Origin: Candidatus Rifleibacteriota bacterium
GTDB taxonomy: Bacteria > Muiribacteriota > Ozemobacteria > Ozemobacterales > Ozemobacteraceae
Assembly: GCA_015233155.1 (NCBI GenBank)
Contig: JADFYG010000005.1
Span: forward strand, 108,208 to 143,069
Length of the DNA stretch: 34,862 nt
Direction of reading: 5' to 3'
Position 1 is the first letter of the stretch. The number at the start of each line of letters is the position of its first letter. This document shows, in pieces, positions 25,601 to 33,069 of this stretch. Under the pieces are notes generated by a model that searched no databases, was not told where the DNA came from, and saw only the letters and a list, made by a program, of their open reading frames with translations. Both the position numbers and the translations under genes were made by a program.

Positions 25601-27046
25601 TCAAATCGCGAAACGCGGGTCTTTGGAGCGATGATATGTGTAATATCCGCAGCTCGGGACTATTTTTCCATCCGGAAACAAATGCTGACAACTGCACTTT
25701 GACAAACGCACGGAATCGAATGTCCATGCATCCATAAACTGCATTAAATATACCGTCTTGATGCGCTCCTCAGCAATTTGTCGACGTTCTTCCACGCTGA
25801 TATTTCTTCCATCCGGGAACAGTTCTTTCAAAAGACGCTTGAATATGCTAAGCAGTTTTGCGTTTTCCAAATGTTTATCCGGATTGGCATAAAGATCATT
25901 GATGATATATTTCAATATAGCTTCCATGTCATCGCCGGCTTTTGCGAAATGCGAATTCTTAACGAAATCGATGACCCGATCGATTTCTACCATCGGAATT
26001 ATCGGAGTAATTTCACCATCCATGACGATGAAGTAACCGATGGCTGCGCATAATGGATTAGGCATTGGCAGCGGCATGAAATCACACTTCCGCAACAATC
26101 CACGTGAAGTTGATTCAAGACGTTCAAGCGCGCATGGAATCGTCAATCTATTTGCCGGGTTGCCCGGAAATGTCGAACCGCGAGGTCCTGAATACGCCAT
26201 AAGTGAGAGAAACACGGATTTAACGGCTGTTGAACGCGTCAATAACTTCGCAATCGTCGAACCCAGATAAGGTTCGGTAACATCTTTCACACCCAGCATG
26301 ATCGGCACGACGTTTATATTCCATTTCAACAGACGGTCAAGCGCCTTTTCCTGCATGGCAAACCTTACGCCGCGAATTTCTTGTGCATTCGGTCCATCGT
26401 AATGAAGGCAAACAGAAACTTTTGGGTGTTTTTTCAACTCATTCAGGAACCAATCATCTTCGGCAATGCGCACACCGTTGCTGTTCATCACGATCCGGGT
26501 AATTTCAGGTCGCTCTAGCACCTCGATGATTTCAAAGATCTTAGGATGCAACGAGGGTTCTCCCCCCGACAAAGTTAATGCATCTACGCTTCCCTGATTG
26601 GCAATCAGGTCATCAGCAATCTTCTTAACTTTGGCGGCCGACATGGCAAACGTGTCTTTGTTATCGCCAAGACACACCGGACACCTCAAATTGCATGCGT
26701 TGGAGATCTCGATAGCGGCAGTGCCAGCGCTCTGTCTGTGTTCCGAACATAAACCACAATCATGTGGACATCCCCGGCCAATCGAATTACTATGCGACTT
26801 CGGCTTGTTCGGCAAAACGTCAAATTTATACAAACTCTCAAACCACGCGACGTCGGAACACACCAGACCATCTATTATTCCATGTTTTTCGCATGTCCGC
26901 GTAACAAAGATTCCGTTGTCCCGGCCTACAACTTCTCCGGGTAAAAATGAGTTACATATCGGACACATCGATGTCGTTTTATAATAAACATTTCCCGGGC
27001 TGCTCTTCTCATAAAGACCGCGCATGGATTTCACTGTATGTTCCAT
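25601..27046 (-). CDS. Radical SAM enzyme of the Tes/MJ0619-like family
   Basis: This 481-residue protein has the multi-cluster layout of the MJ0619/Tes family. An N-terminal ribbon comes first (C28, C31, C52 in CPIC...RTCEKHG), then GCPHDCGLC (C93, C97, C100) with a following His, then the radical SAM motif CNLRCPVC (C118, C122, C125) and LSGGEPSLHP. More Cys residues follow in the middle (about 320-345), and a CSCQHLFPDGKIVPSC block closes the protein. Relatives include the archaeal tetraether lipid synthase, methyltransferases for pterin cofactors, and bacterial membrane-spanning-lipid synthases. Which reaction this member performs cannot be told from sequence. The ATG at 27046 has AAAGG too close to it; M8 is an alternative start. 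It is the first gene of a minus-strand operon. Confidence 0.85.
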   Translation of the reverse strand: MEHTVKSMRGLYEKSSPGNVYYKTTSMCPICNSFLPGEVVGRDNGIFVTRTCEKHGIIDGLVCSDVAWFESLYKFDVLPNKPKSHSNSIGRGCPHDCGLCSEHRQSAGTAAIEISNACNLRCPVCLGDNKDTFAMSAAKVKKIADDLIANQGSVDALTLSGGEPSLHPKIFEIIEVLERPEITRIVMNSNGVRIAEDDWFLNELKKHPKVSVCLHYDGPNAQEIRGVRFAMQEKALDRLLKWNINVVPIMLGVKDVTEPYLGSTIAKLLTRSTAVKSVFLSLMAYSGPRGSTFPGNPANRLTIPCALERLESTSRGLLRKCDFMPLPMPNPLCAAIGYFIVMDGEITPIIPMVEIDRVIDFVKNSHFAKAGDDMEAILKYIINDLYANPDKHLENAKLLSIFKRLLKELFPDGRNISVEERRQIAEERIKTVYLMQFMDAWTFDSVRLSKCSCQHLFPDGKIVPSCGYYTYHRSKDPRFAI

Positions 27047-27055
27047 CCTTTCATC

Positions 27056-27154
27056 CCAAAGAAGACTCTGTCAAAATACGGCTTCCAATAAACATAGTCA
27101 ATACTGAATAAACGCATAAATGTTTTGTATGGCGCATGACTACCAAAGAAGACT
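27056..27154. repeat. 12-nt direct repeat flanking the radical SAM promoter
   Basis: CCAAAGAAGACT occurs at 27056-27067 and again at 27143-27154, 87 nt apart, one copy at the predicted start of transcription and one upstream of the -35. It is a candidate operator pair. Confidence 0.4.
27073..27101 (-). promoter_or_regulatory. Promoter of the radical SAM-desulfurase operon
   Basis: On the minus strand TTGACT (27096-27101) and TATTTT (27073-27078) are separated by 17 nt. Transcription would start near 27066, about 20 nt before the ATG. Confidence 0.5.
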
Positions 27155-27177
27155 AAATATTCACGACTCTTTACGCC

Positions 27178-27251
27178 AGTCGAGATTCCTCACATTCGGT
27201 CGGAATGGCAAACAATACTGTCCATTTCGACCGAATGGAGAAATATCGACT
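27178..27251. repeat. Long imperfect inverted repeat (about 30-bp stem)
   Basis: The arms 27178-27208 and 27222-27251 pair with 27 Watson-Crick pairs, one G-U, two mismatches and one bulge, around a 13-nt loop. The core CATTCGGTCG is fully paired. There is no T-run on either side, and the flanking genes diverge, so it is not a terminator for either. It could be a small structured RNA, a MITE-like remnant or a large operator. Confidence 0.7.
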
Positions 27252-27414
27252 AACCGGTTCGCACCCTTTGTTAATCATGGTATGGTGCGTTAGATATGCT
27301 TTTAAATGCATCTGACTGTATCGACAGAAAAATAGTTTTTCAGTTCTGTACCTTCACTGCGTGTAGCGAATATATCTAATCGCCTTAGTTATGTTATTGT
27401 TTTTTCTCTTTCGC

Positions 27415-27459
27415 TTGAAAAAAAAAAAGGGCATGTTATACTTTCCCATTCTAGGGAAA
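27415..27459 (+). promoter_or_regulatory. Promoter of the hydrogenase-chemoreceptor operon, with A11 spacer tract and start-site inverted repeat
   Basis: TTGAAA (27415-27420), a 16-nt spacer and the extended -10 TGTTATACT (27434-27442) make a good sigma70-type promoter. Eleven A residues (27418-27428) run from the -35 into the spacer. TTTCCC (27442-27447) and GGGAAA (27454-27459) form a 6-bp inverted repeat over the predicted start at about 27449, a candidate operator. The leader to the ATG is about 53 nt. Confidence 0.6.
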
Positions 27460-27501
27460 ATTTCTATTAGACATATAAAATCAGAAAATGGGAACGTGAT
27501 C

Positions 27502-29010
27502 ATGAATATAACCTTAGATCCCCTAACACGTATTGAAGGACATCTTTCTATTAAGGTCGACGTCGACAACAACAAGGTTGTAAAGGCTGAATGTGCGGGA
27601 GAGATGTTTAGAGGTTTCGAACTCCTCCTGAGAGGCCGTCATCCGATGGATGCCCATATGATTACTCAGCGAATATGCGGAGTTTGCCCGATCGATCACG
27701 GGATGGCATCCACTTCAGCCCAGGAGGCTGCGTTTCGCGTTTCCCCACCCACAAATGGCCGACTTTTACGTAATCTTATACAGGGTGCGAATTACGTACA
27801 TTCGCATATCGTACATTTCTATCAGCTTTCCGCGCTGGATTTTATCGATGTAACAGCTATTATAGGCTACACCGGTAAAGATGATGCTCTTCTTCTCCTG
27901 CAGGATTGGGTAAAGAGCCAGCTCCAATCAGAGAAGATATTTCCCGCCGCTCCGTTCCTCCCACGTTATGAAGGCACGTATGCTGCTGACGCCGAATTGA
28001 ATGTCATGGCTCTAAAGCATTATCTTGATGCCATGACAATGCGCCGCCAGGCTCACGAAGCCGCAGCAATGTTCTCCGGCAAAATTCCACATTCGACTTC
28101 ATTGATGCCTGGCGGAGTCACGGAGCTGGCCAGAGCGAACACATTGGCGGCCTATCGATCTATTGCTGAGCGTCTTCGCGCATTTGTCGTCGGCGTATAT
28201 ATGCCGGACGTTATCGCCGTCGCCAAGGCATTTCCACAGTATTTCACATACGGTCGCGGTCCGGACACTTATCTGTCATACGGAGGATTTCCCGAAAACG
28301 ATGCGCGTACCGAATTTCTTCTCCCGTCAGGGGTTGTTCGAAAGGGCGCATTAGAGGTCTTCGATGCCTCACATATCGGCGAGGAAGTTAAACACTCCCT
28401 GTTCAATTCTAAATCCGGACTACATCCCTCGCGCGGAGAGACTTTACCGGAGCCGGGAAAGAGTGATGCCTATTCCTGGCTGAAGGCTCCGCGATACGAC
28501 GGACAGCCGATGGAAGTCGGACCTCTTGCCCGTTTTATGGTAGCTTTGCTGAAAACTCCGAAATCACCAACCGTGGTATTAGGACAAGACATTCTCTCTC
28601 AATTAAAATTGGGTCCGGAAGTGTTGAACTCCGTTCTTGGCAGGCATCTTGTTCGCGCGCTTGAATGCAAGGCTGTGGTCGAAAGGATGTTGGACTGGGT
28701 CGACCAGACAACTCCCGGCGAACTGACATTCAAAGAATTCGAGTTGCCCCAGGAAGGCGAAGGGATGGGTCTCACTGAAGCCGCGCGTGGAGCGCTCGGT
28801 CACTGGATAAGCGTTAAAAAAGGCGTTATCGACAACTACCAGTGTGTAGTCCCGACAACGTGGAATGCTTCTCCACGTGACGATCATGATGTTGCCGGCC
28901 CTATCGAACAAGCACTGGTTGGAACACCAATCGCGGATCCCAAGAACCCTGTGGAAGCAGCTCGCGTGGTGCGTTCCTTTGATCCTTGCCTTGCCTGCGC
29001 GATTCATTAA
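27502..29010 (+). CDS. [NiFe] hydrogenase large subunit, without C-terminal cleavage peptide
   Basis: I start at ATG 27502, which gives the family N-terminus (ITLDPLTRIEGH); the longer frame from 27391 would translate the promoter. The product has 502 residues. The nickel-iron ligands are C59 and C62 in RICGVCPIDHG and C496 and C499 in DPCLACAIH. The stop codon follows directly after H502, the residue after which maturation proteases normally cut, so no C-terminal peptide exists and no HyaD/HupD-type protease step is needed. This is known for H2-sensing regulatory hydrogenases and a few others. There is no signal peptide; export would rely on the Tat signal of the small subunit. Large before small is the reverse of the usual gene order. 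Confidence 0.93.
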   Translation: MNITLDPLTRIEGHLSIKVDVDNNKVVKAECAGEMFRGFELLLRGRHPMDAHMITQRICGVCPIDHGMASTSAQEAAFRVSPPTNGRLLRNLIQGANYVHSHIVHFYQLSALDFIDVTAIIGYTGKDDALLLLQDWVKSQLQSEKIFPAAPFLPRYEGTYAADAELNVMALKHYLDAMTMRRQAHEAAAMFSGKIPHSTSLMPGGVTELARANTLAAYRSIAERLRAFVVGVYMPDVIAVAKAFPQYFTYGRGPDTYLSYGGFPENDARTEFLLPSGVVRKGALEVFDASHIGEEVKHSLFNSKSGLHPSRGETLPEPGKSDAYSWLKAPRYDGQPMEVGPLARFMVALLKTPKSPTVVLGQDILSQLKLGPEVLNSVLGRHLVRALECKAVVERMLDWVDQTTPGELTFKEFELPQEGEGMGLTEAARGALGHWISVKKGVIDNYQCVVPTTWNASPRDDHDVAGPIEQALVGTPIADPKNPVEAARVVRSFDPCLACAIH

Positions 29011-29043
29011 GGCTGGAGCCAATCACTTGACAAGGAGAAAATT

Positions 29044-29997
29044 ATGTCAGGGGTAACACGAAGAGAATTCCTTGGGTATTGCGCAAGGCTCGCAGCTATT
29101 ATGGGCCTCGCACCCACAATGACTCCCGATGTAGTCGCAGCAGTCGAAGCACTTGCAGCGAGTCAACCCCGGGTGTTGTGGCTTCAGGGTTTGAGCTGTT
29201 CCGGTTGTTCAGTATCTCTGCTCAATTCAGCACCTACAAATGTTGCCGAGGTCATTACCCGGTATATTTCGTTGAAGTTCCATTCGACTTTGTCGGCAAC
29301 CACCGGAGAGGCGTGCGGCGATATCGTTAAAAAGATGATAGATACTGGCGGCTTCTTCCTGGTTGTTGAAGGTAGCCTGCCTAAAGGCATGCGCGAGGCA
29401 TGCAAGATGTCCGGGGCCTTCATGAACGATACTGTCGCAGCCGCTGCTCACAGCGCCGCCGCAATTGTCACTGTCGGCACATGCGCATCATTTGGTGGAA
29501 TTCCGGCGGCGGCGAATAATCCGACCGGAGCAATCGGCGTTCCGGCCTTTCTTAAAGGCCTCGGCGAGACAAAGCCTATCGTTTCGCTTCCCGGATGCCC
29601 ATGTCATCCGGACTGGCTGGTCGGCACCCTGGTTGCAATCATTCGTTCCGGTCTGGGCAAACTCGACCTGGATGAGCAGGGTCGCCCCAAGATGTTCTAC
29701 GGTCACACTATTCACGAACAATGCCCGCGATTTGCCGATTACGAGCGCGAACGTTTCGCCAAAAAATTCGGCGAAGAAGGGTGTCTTTTCCAGCTTGGAT
29801 GTCAGGGTCCACGGACGTATGCCGACTGCACAACGCGACAATGGAACGGAGGCACCAACACCTGTATAAAGGCTGGTGCGCCGTGCATCTCCTGCGCAAG
29901 CCCGATGTTTGCGCGAAACGAGAAGATGCCGTTCTACACCTATCGCCAGGATTTTAATGCTGATATTACCGCCCAGCGAAAGGGAGAGAAGGAATGA
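29044..29997 (+). CDS. [NiFe] hydrogenase small subunit with Tat signal
   Basis: The product has 317 residues; AAGGAG stands before the ATG. A twin-arginine signal ([10 protein letters not shown]6-R7) covers about 1-40, so the enzyme is periplasmic. Proximal cluster ligands are C52, C55, C147 and C185. Distal ligands are H224, C227, C247 and C253. The medial site has C262, C274, C281 and C284: C274 stands where classical enzymes have Pro, so a [4Fe-4S] rather than [3Fe-4S] cluster is predicted. There is no C-terminal membrane helix, and no cytochrome b gene, so the enzyme should be soluble in the periplasm or bound to a partner. The stop overlaps the ATG of the chemoreceptor gene (ATGA). Confidence 0.94.
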   Translation: MSGVTRREFLGYCARLAAIMGLAPTMTPDVVAAVEALAASQPRVLWLQGLSCSGCSVSLLNSAPTNVAEVITRYISLKFHSTLSATTGEACGDIVKKMIDTGGFFLVVEGSLPKGMREACKMSGAFMNDTVAAAAHSAAAIVTVGTCASFGGIPAAANNPTGAIGVPAFLKGLGETKPIVSLPGCPCHPDWLVGTLVAIIRSGLGKLDLDEQGRPKMFYGHTIHEQCPRFADYERERFAKKFGEEGCLFQLGCQGPRTYADCTTRQWNGGTNTCIKAGAPCISCASPMFARNEKMPFYTYRQDFNADITAQRKGEKE

Positions 29998-31493
29998 AAC
30001 TCCACACCAAATTAATTCTGTTCATTTTGCTGGGAAGCTTGGTGGTCGTTTCTGGCAGCCAATACCTGGAATACCATTCCGTCGTCAATCGAATCGCCGA
30101 CCTGGAAAACAAAAATCTCCTTGGTCTGAGCATGGAGCAGGAGAAATCGACCAAGAATATTTGTGAGTCGGTTGAGTTCGGTATTAAGGGTTCACTCAAG
30201 CGCGGAGAAATGGAAAAATTCGCGGCACTCCTTCGTGAACAAAAATCCATCCGCGGCCTCGAAGAGTGTTCTCTTGTTGATAAAAAAGGACGCATTGCCA
30301 ACTCATCCACGGAAAGCCGGGTTGGAAACACAATGAGTTCAGCCGAATTCGCGGAACTACAAAATAAGCCTCAGAATAGTATTACACGTGTTAATTCCGG
30401 AACTATCGAAATTTTCAATCCGCAAACGGTAAGCCAGGAGTGTCTGCGGTGTCACCAGGACTGGCCCATCGGAACCCTGGGCGGAGTTACGTATTATCGC
30501 TTTTCCCGGGAGGCCTATCTTGAGGCGGAAAAAGAAGCCTCACAAACCCTCGCTTCCACGCAAGCCCTTTTGCTATCCAACATCTTTAAAACCTTGTTTG
30601 GGATAGTGGCCGTTTTGGTGGCGACAACCTTCCTTCTCCTGAAAGTTTACGTAGCTAATCCGCTCGGCTTATTCGTTGGCCTTCTTGACCGTTTCGAAAA
30701 AGACGAGGGCGATCTGACACGGCGCATTGAAATTCAAACTTCAGACGAGATCGGTATCCTGGCGCGGCTGTTCAATTCATTCGTCGGCAAACTGAACACG
30801 GTGGTTGCCGGGGCGCAACAAACCGCTCAAACCGTCGGAGAAGCTGCGAGTAATCAAGCGGTGATGGTCGAAAAAACTTCTGCGGATCTTGAAACAGTAG
30901 CGCAAGGCTCCCAAAAAAACGCCGGGAATGCAAATCAGACCAACGCTCTGATGGGGGAGATTTCAGGAACGATAACGGAAGCCCATAATTCCATGACCGG
31001 TTTGACAACTTCCATGAATGAGCTGGCAAGCCGTAGCAAGGAAGTCGCATCTATCATCATGACGATCGACCAGATTGCATTCCAGACCAATCTTCTTGCA
31101 TTGAACGCCGCCGTCGAAGCAGCCCGCGCCGGCTCCGCCGGAGCTGGTTTTGCCGTTGTCGCTGACGAAGTGCGTAATCTTGCGTTGAAATCTGCTGCCG
31201 CCTCCAAGAATATTGGTGAGTTGATTTCACAAACCGTCGAAAAGATTTCGCAAAGTCAGCAACTCGTAGGAAGTACCGCTCAGGTTTTCGATCGAATTCG
31301 CAGTCGCACGGAATCCGCGCGAACTCTTATGGATGATATCGTTAATTTAACAAAAGATCAGTCCAAGCGAATAGATGCTATCAGTAAGGAACTGAGCGAA
31401 ATGCGCGAACGTTCGCATGAGAACGCTGCCGAGGCCGAAGAACTATCTCAGACGATGTCAGTCTTCAAGACCGATTTCAACTCAAAGAAATAA
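29994..31493 (+). CDS. Methyl-accepting chemotaxis protein with periplasmic haem c motif
   Basis: The product has 499 residues. TM1 is at about 6-25 and TM2 at about 193-217, enclosing a periplasmic sensor of some 165 residues. That sensor contains CLRCH (C150, C153, H154), a covalent haem c site, just after a FNPQTVSQE segment and before [12 protein letters not shown], an arrangement seen in Tll0287-like and other haem c sensor domains. A HAMP domain follows (about 218-270), then the signalling coiled coil with the conserved tip [20 protein letters not shown] and [12 protein letters not shown]. It ends without a CheR-binding pentapeptide. GGGAGAGAAGG precedes the ATG, which overlaps the hydrogenase small-subunit stop. 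Haem c chemoreceptors such as DcrA of Desulfovibrio sense redox state or oxygen; here the coupling suggests hydrogenase-dependent sensing. Confidence 0.92.
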   Translation: MKLHTKLILFILLGSLVVVSGSQYLEYHSVVNRIADLENKNLLGLSMEQEKSTKNICESVEFGIKGSLKRGEMEKFAALLREQKSIRGLEECSLVDKKGRIANSSTESRVGNTMSSAEFAELQNKPQNSITRVNSGTIEIFNPQTVSQECLRCHQDWPIGTLGGVTYYRFSREAYLEAEKEASQTLASTQALLLSNIFKTLFGIVAVLVATTFLLLKVYVANPLGLFVGLLDRFEKDEGDLTRRIEIQTSDEIGILARLFNSFVGKLNTVVAGAQQTAQTVGEAASNQAVMVEKTSADLETVAQGSQKNAGNANQTNALMGEISGTITEAHNSMTGLTTSMNELASRSKEVASIIMTIDQIAFQTNLLALNAAVEAARAGSAGAGFAVVADEVRNLALKSAAASKNIGELISQTVEKISQSQQLVGSTAQVFDRIRSRTESARTLMDDIVNLTKDQSKRIDAISKELSEMRERSHENAAEAEELSQTMSVFKTDFNSKK

Positions 31494-31498
31494 GCCAT

Positions 31499-31551
31499 AA
31501 AGATCAGCGCCCCTTCTTTCCTCTTGAAAGAAGGGGCGCTGATCTTTTATA
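31499..31551 (+). terminator. Rho-independent terminator of the hydrogenase-chemoreceptor operon
   Basis: A perfect 22-bp stem (31499-31520 with 31526-31547, loop CTCTT) ends in TTTTATAT. It starts 5 nt after the stop codon. Confidence 0.95.
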
Positions 31552-31590
31552 TATTTTACGAGGTACTTGCAATATTCCTGAAACATCCCG

Positions 31591-31617
31591 TGGGTGCGGG
31601 TTTCAAACCCGCCCCTA
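31591..31617. repeat. REP-like palindrome
   Basis: GCGGGTTTCAAACCCGC (31596-31612) is a perfect palindrome around a single central base; weaker pairing extends it to 31591-31617. Similar GGGCGGGTTTGAAACCCGCCC words are dispersed in many bacterial genomes. One copy is seen in the window. Confidence 0.5.
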
Positions 31618-31678
31618 CAAATGGACGAGTTTTGCAAGAACCTCTGGCGTAAATTATATTCAATGTGCCTTTAAGGAC

Positions 31679-31755
31679 AAAAAAATCCCCGGTTCGCTTC
31701 CGTCCACTCATGACAATCATTGTATGAGGAACCGAACAGGAACCGGAGACTTTTT
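31679..31755. terminator. Large bidirectional terminator-like hairpin between MCP and rpsT
   Basis: An outer stem (AAAAAAATC plus CCGGTTC from 31679, with GAACCGG plus GACTTTTT to 31755) encloses an inner hairpin (CTCAT.ACAAT with ATTGTATGAG). T-runs flank it on both strands. It most likely ends rpsT transcription on the minus strand; the chemoreceptor already has its own terminator. Confidence 0.65.
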
Positions 31756-31769
31756 ATTCAACCAGCCCC

Positions 31770-31791
31770 TCAGGCGTAAAAATCCGCCTGA
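31770..31791 (-). terminator. Small stem-loop after rpsT
   Basis: TCAGGCG (31770-31776) pairs with CGCCTGA (31785-31791). It lies 24 nt after the rpsT stop; the T-run is in the loop on the minus strand, so it may only protect the 3' end. Confidence 0.4.
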
Positions 31792-31814
31792 AGCTTACGA
31801 AATAGTAAAGCTGA

Positions 31815-32099
31815 TCAGGCTGTCTTCGTCTGAAGAGTAAGCTTGTGAACAGCCTTCATCGAACGGCCGATTTTACGGGAAGCAGTCCGCTTGTGGATAT
31901 AACCGTTTGAAGCGGCAGTAGCCAACTTCTTGCAAGCGCTGCGAAGCATCGTCTGAACTTCAGCGACCGGCTCTTTATCCTGCACCATTTGCAGAACCTT
32001 GCGACGAAGGGTCTTCAATTCGGATTTAACGGCAACACGGCGCGTGTGGCGGGCGTTGGCTTTACGGGCATTTTTGGCTGCTGATACAGTATTGGCCAT
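31815..32099 (-). CDS. rpsT: 30S ribosomal protein S20
   Basis: The product is a basic 94-residue protein with the S20 pattern: MANTVSAAKNARKANARH at the start and GYIHKRTASRKIGRSMKAV at the end. It binds 16S rRNA in the small ribosomal subunit. AAAGGTG precedes the ATG. It is transcribed alone on the minus strand, with a promoter at 32177-32205 and terminator structures downstream. The sequence is full length and regular. Confidence 0.96.
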   Translation of the reverse strand: MANTVSAAKNARKANARHTRRVAVKSELKTLRRKVLQMVQDKEPVAEVQTMLRSACKKLATAASNGYIHKRTASRKIGRSMKAVHKLTLQTKTA

Positions 32100-32176
32100 G
32101 ACAAATTCACCTTTCTATCTTTACGAACATTAGCGATGGACGTTCTGAAATTACAAAAACATCGTGAGATTCACCA

Positions 32177-32205
32177 ATGCTATCATGATTCAATTGTACA
32201 TGCAA
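32177..32205 (-). promoter_or_regulatory. Candidate rpsT promoter
   Basis: On the minus strand TTGCAT (32200-32205), a 17-nt spacer and TAGCAT (32177-32182), preceded by TGA as an extended -10. The leader would be about 70 nt. Confidence 0.45.
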
Positions 32206-32239
32206 GCTTCAATTTTTATCCTGAACTCCCTTTGTCCGG

Positions 32240-32268
32240 TTGACTCGACGGTTTTAGCGGCGTATCAT
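32240..32268 (+). promoter_or_regulatory. Promoter of the PHP-ACT-UPF0210 operon
   Basis: TTGACT (32240-32245), a 17-nt spacer and TATCAT (32263-32268) fit a sigma70-type promoter. Transcription would begin near 32275, about 38 nt before the PHP start codon. Confidence 0.65.
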
Positions 32269-32312
32269 CCTCAAGCAATATTAATAATGAGCATCATGGG
32301 GCATCTTATCTG

Positions 32313-33050
32313 ATGGCTTGTCGCAAACAGAATCTTCATAATCACACACAGCATTCAGACGGGCGTTTTACGCTCAATGAGGTGCTGGATGCCGCCGTTT
32401 CCGCTGGTCTGGAAGGAATCGGCATCAGCGATCATTTTTTCACTTCCAAGATCTTCCGTGGGTTTACCTACGCCTCCTGGAAGACAGTGACATGGCCTGA
32501 TTATCTTGCCGATACCGCCCGTGCAAAAACGGAATTCGCTCAGAAACATCCCGCTCTCAAGATCTGGCGCGGAGTCGAAATCGACACATGTTTCGAGCGC
32601 ATCGGCATTGATCTTCCGGCACTGCCCTGGTCAGACATCAATCAGCTCGATTACGTGTTGCTTGAATACGTCGGAGAGTCAGAGCCTGGCGGGATGCCCA
32701 TAGCGAGACTCCCTCTTCTGCGAATGTTCTGCAAAGTCCCGATGATTCTCGCGCATCCGCACATAGACCGCCTTGAGCAAGCTTTTTCACTAACCAATCT
32801 TTTCGATATTTTGCACATGAATCGCATAGCCCTTGAATTACCGGCGGGAAGTCGCAATCCCTGGTTTTGGAGTCGCCGTGACGCCTCCCACCTGTCGCGT
32901 ATCGCTCTTACGATAGGAGTCGATGTGCATGATGATCTGTCCGAGATCGGAGCTGTAGCGAAAACTCTCGAGTTCTTAGACAGGAACGGGCTCACCAAGC
33001 AACTTGCCGACCCCGAAACAATGCGAAGCCATCACGCAACTAAATATTGA
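32313..33050 (+). CDS. PHP-domain metal-dependent phosphoesterase-like protein
   Basis: The product has 245 residues. Metal-binding motifs of the PHP family are visible: NLHNHTQHSDG near the start, GISDHF at about 37-42, GVEIDT at about 87-92, and ILAHPHIDR at about 150. The final motif usually reads D.H; GVDVHDD near residue 210 fits. PHP proteins hydrolyse phosphate esters such as histidinol phosphate, nucleoside phosphates or DNA ends; the substrate here is not clear. It is the first gene of a plus-strand set with the ACT and UPF0210 genes, which start 19 and 15 nt after their predecessors. The ribosome binding site is weak. Confidence 0.85.
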   Translation: MACRKQNLHNHTQHSDGRFTLNEVLDAAVSAGLEGIGISDHFFTSKIFRGFTYASWKTVTWPDYLADTARAKTEFAQKHPALKIWRGVEIDTCFERIGIDLPALPWSDINQLDYVLLEYVGESEPGGMPIARLPLLRMFCKVPMILAHPHIDRLEQAFSLTNLFDILHMNRIALELPAGSRNPWFWSRRDASHLSRIALTIGVDVHDDLSEIGAVAKTLEFLDRNGLTKQLADPETMRSHHATKY

Positions 33051-33069
33051 CCTTGGCCGGAGGAATTTC

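Larger units (their letters stand above)
27047..27501. other. Divergent control region between the radical SAM and hydrogenase operons
   Basis: No gene is seen here. It holds a minus-strand promoter (27073-27101), a 12-nt direct repeat around that promoter, a 74-nt imperfect inverted repeat (27178-27251), a plus-strand promoter with an A11 spacer tract (27415-27442), and a short inverted repeat at the predicted transcription start (27442-27459). Each is described separately. Confidence 0.6.

Noticed and set aside
25052..25702. 216-residue plus-strand ORF over the desulfurase
   Set aside because: Shadow of the PLP-enzyme coding region on the other strand.
27391..27501. Upstream extension of the hydrogenase large subunit ORF
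   Set aside because: It would translate the A11 tract and the promoter, with residues unlike any hydrogenase N-terminus; ATG 27502 gives the conserved start.
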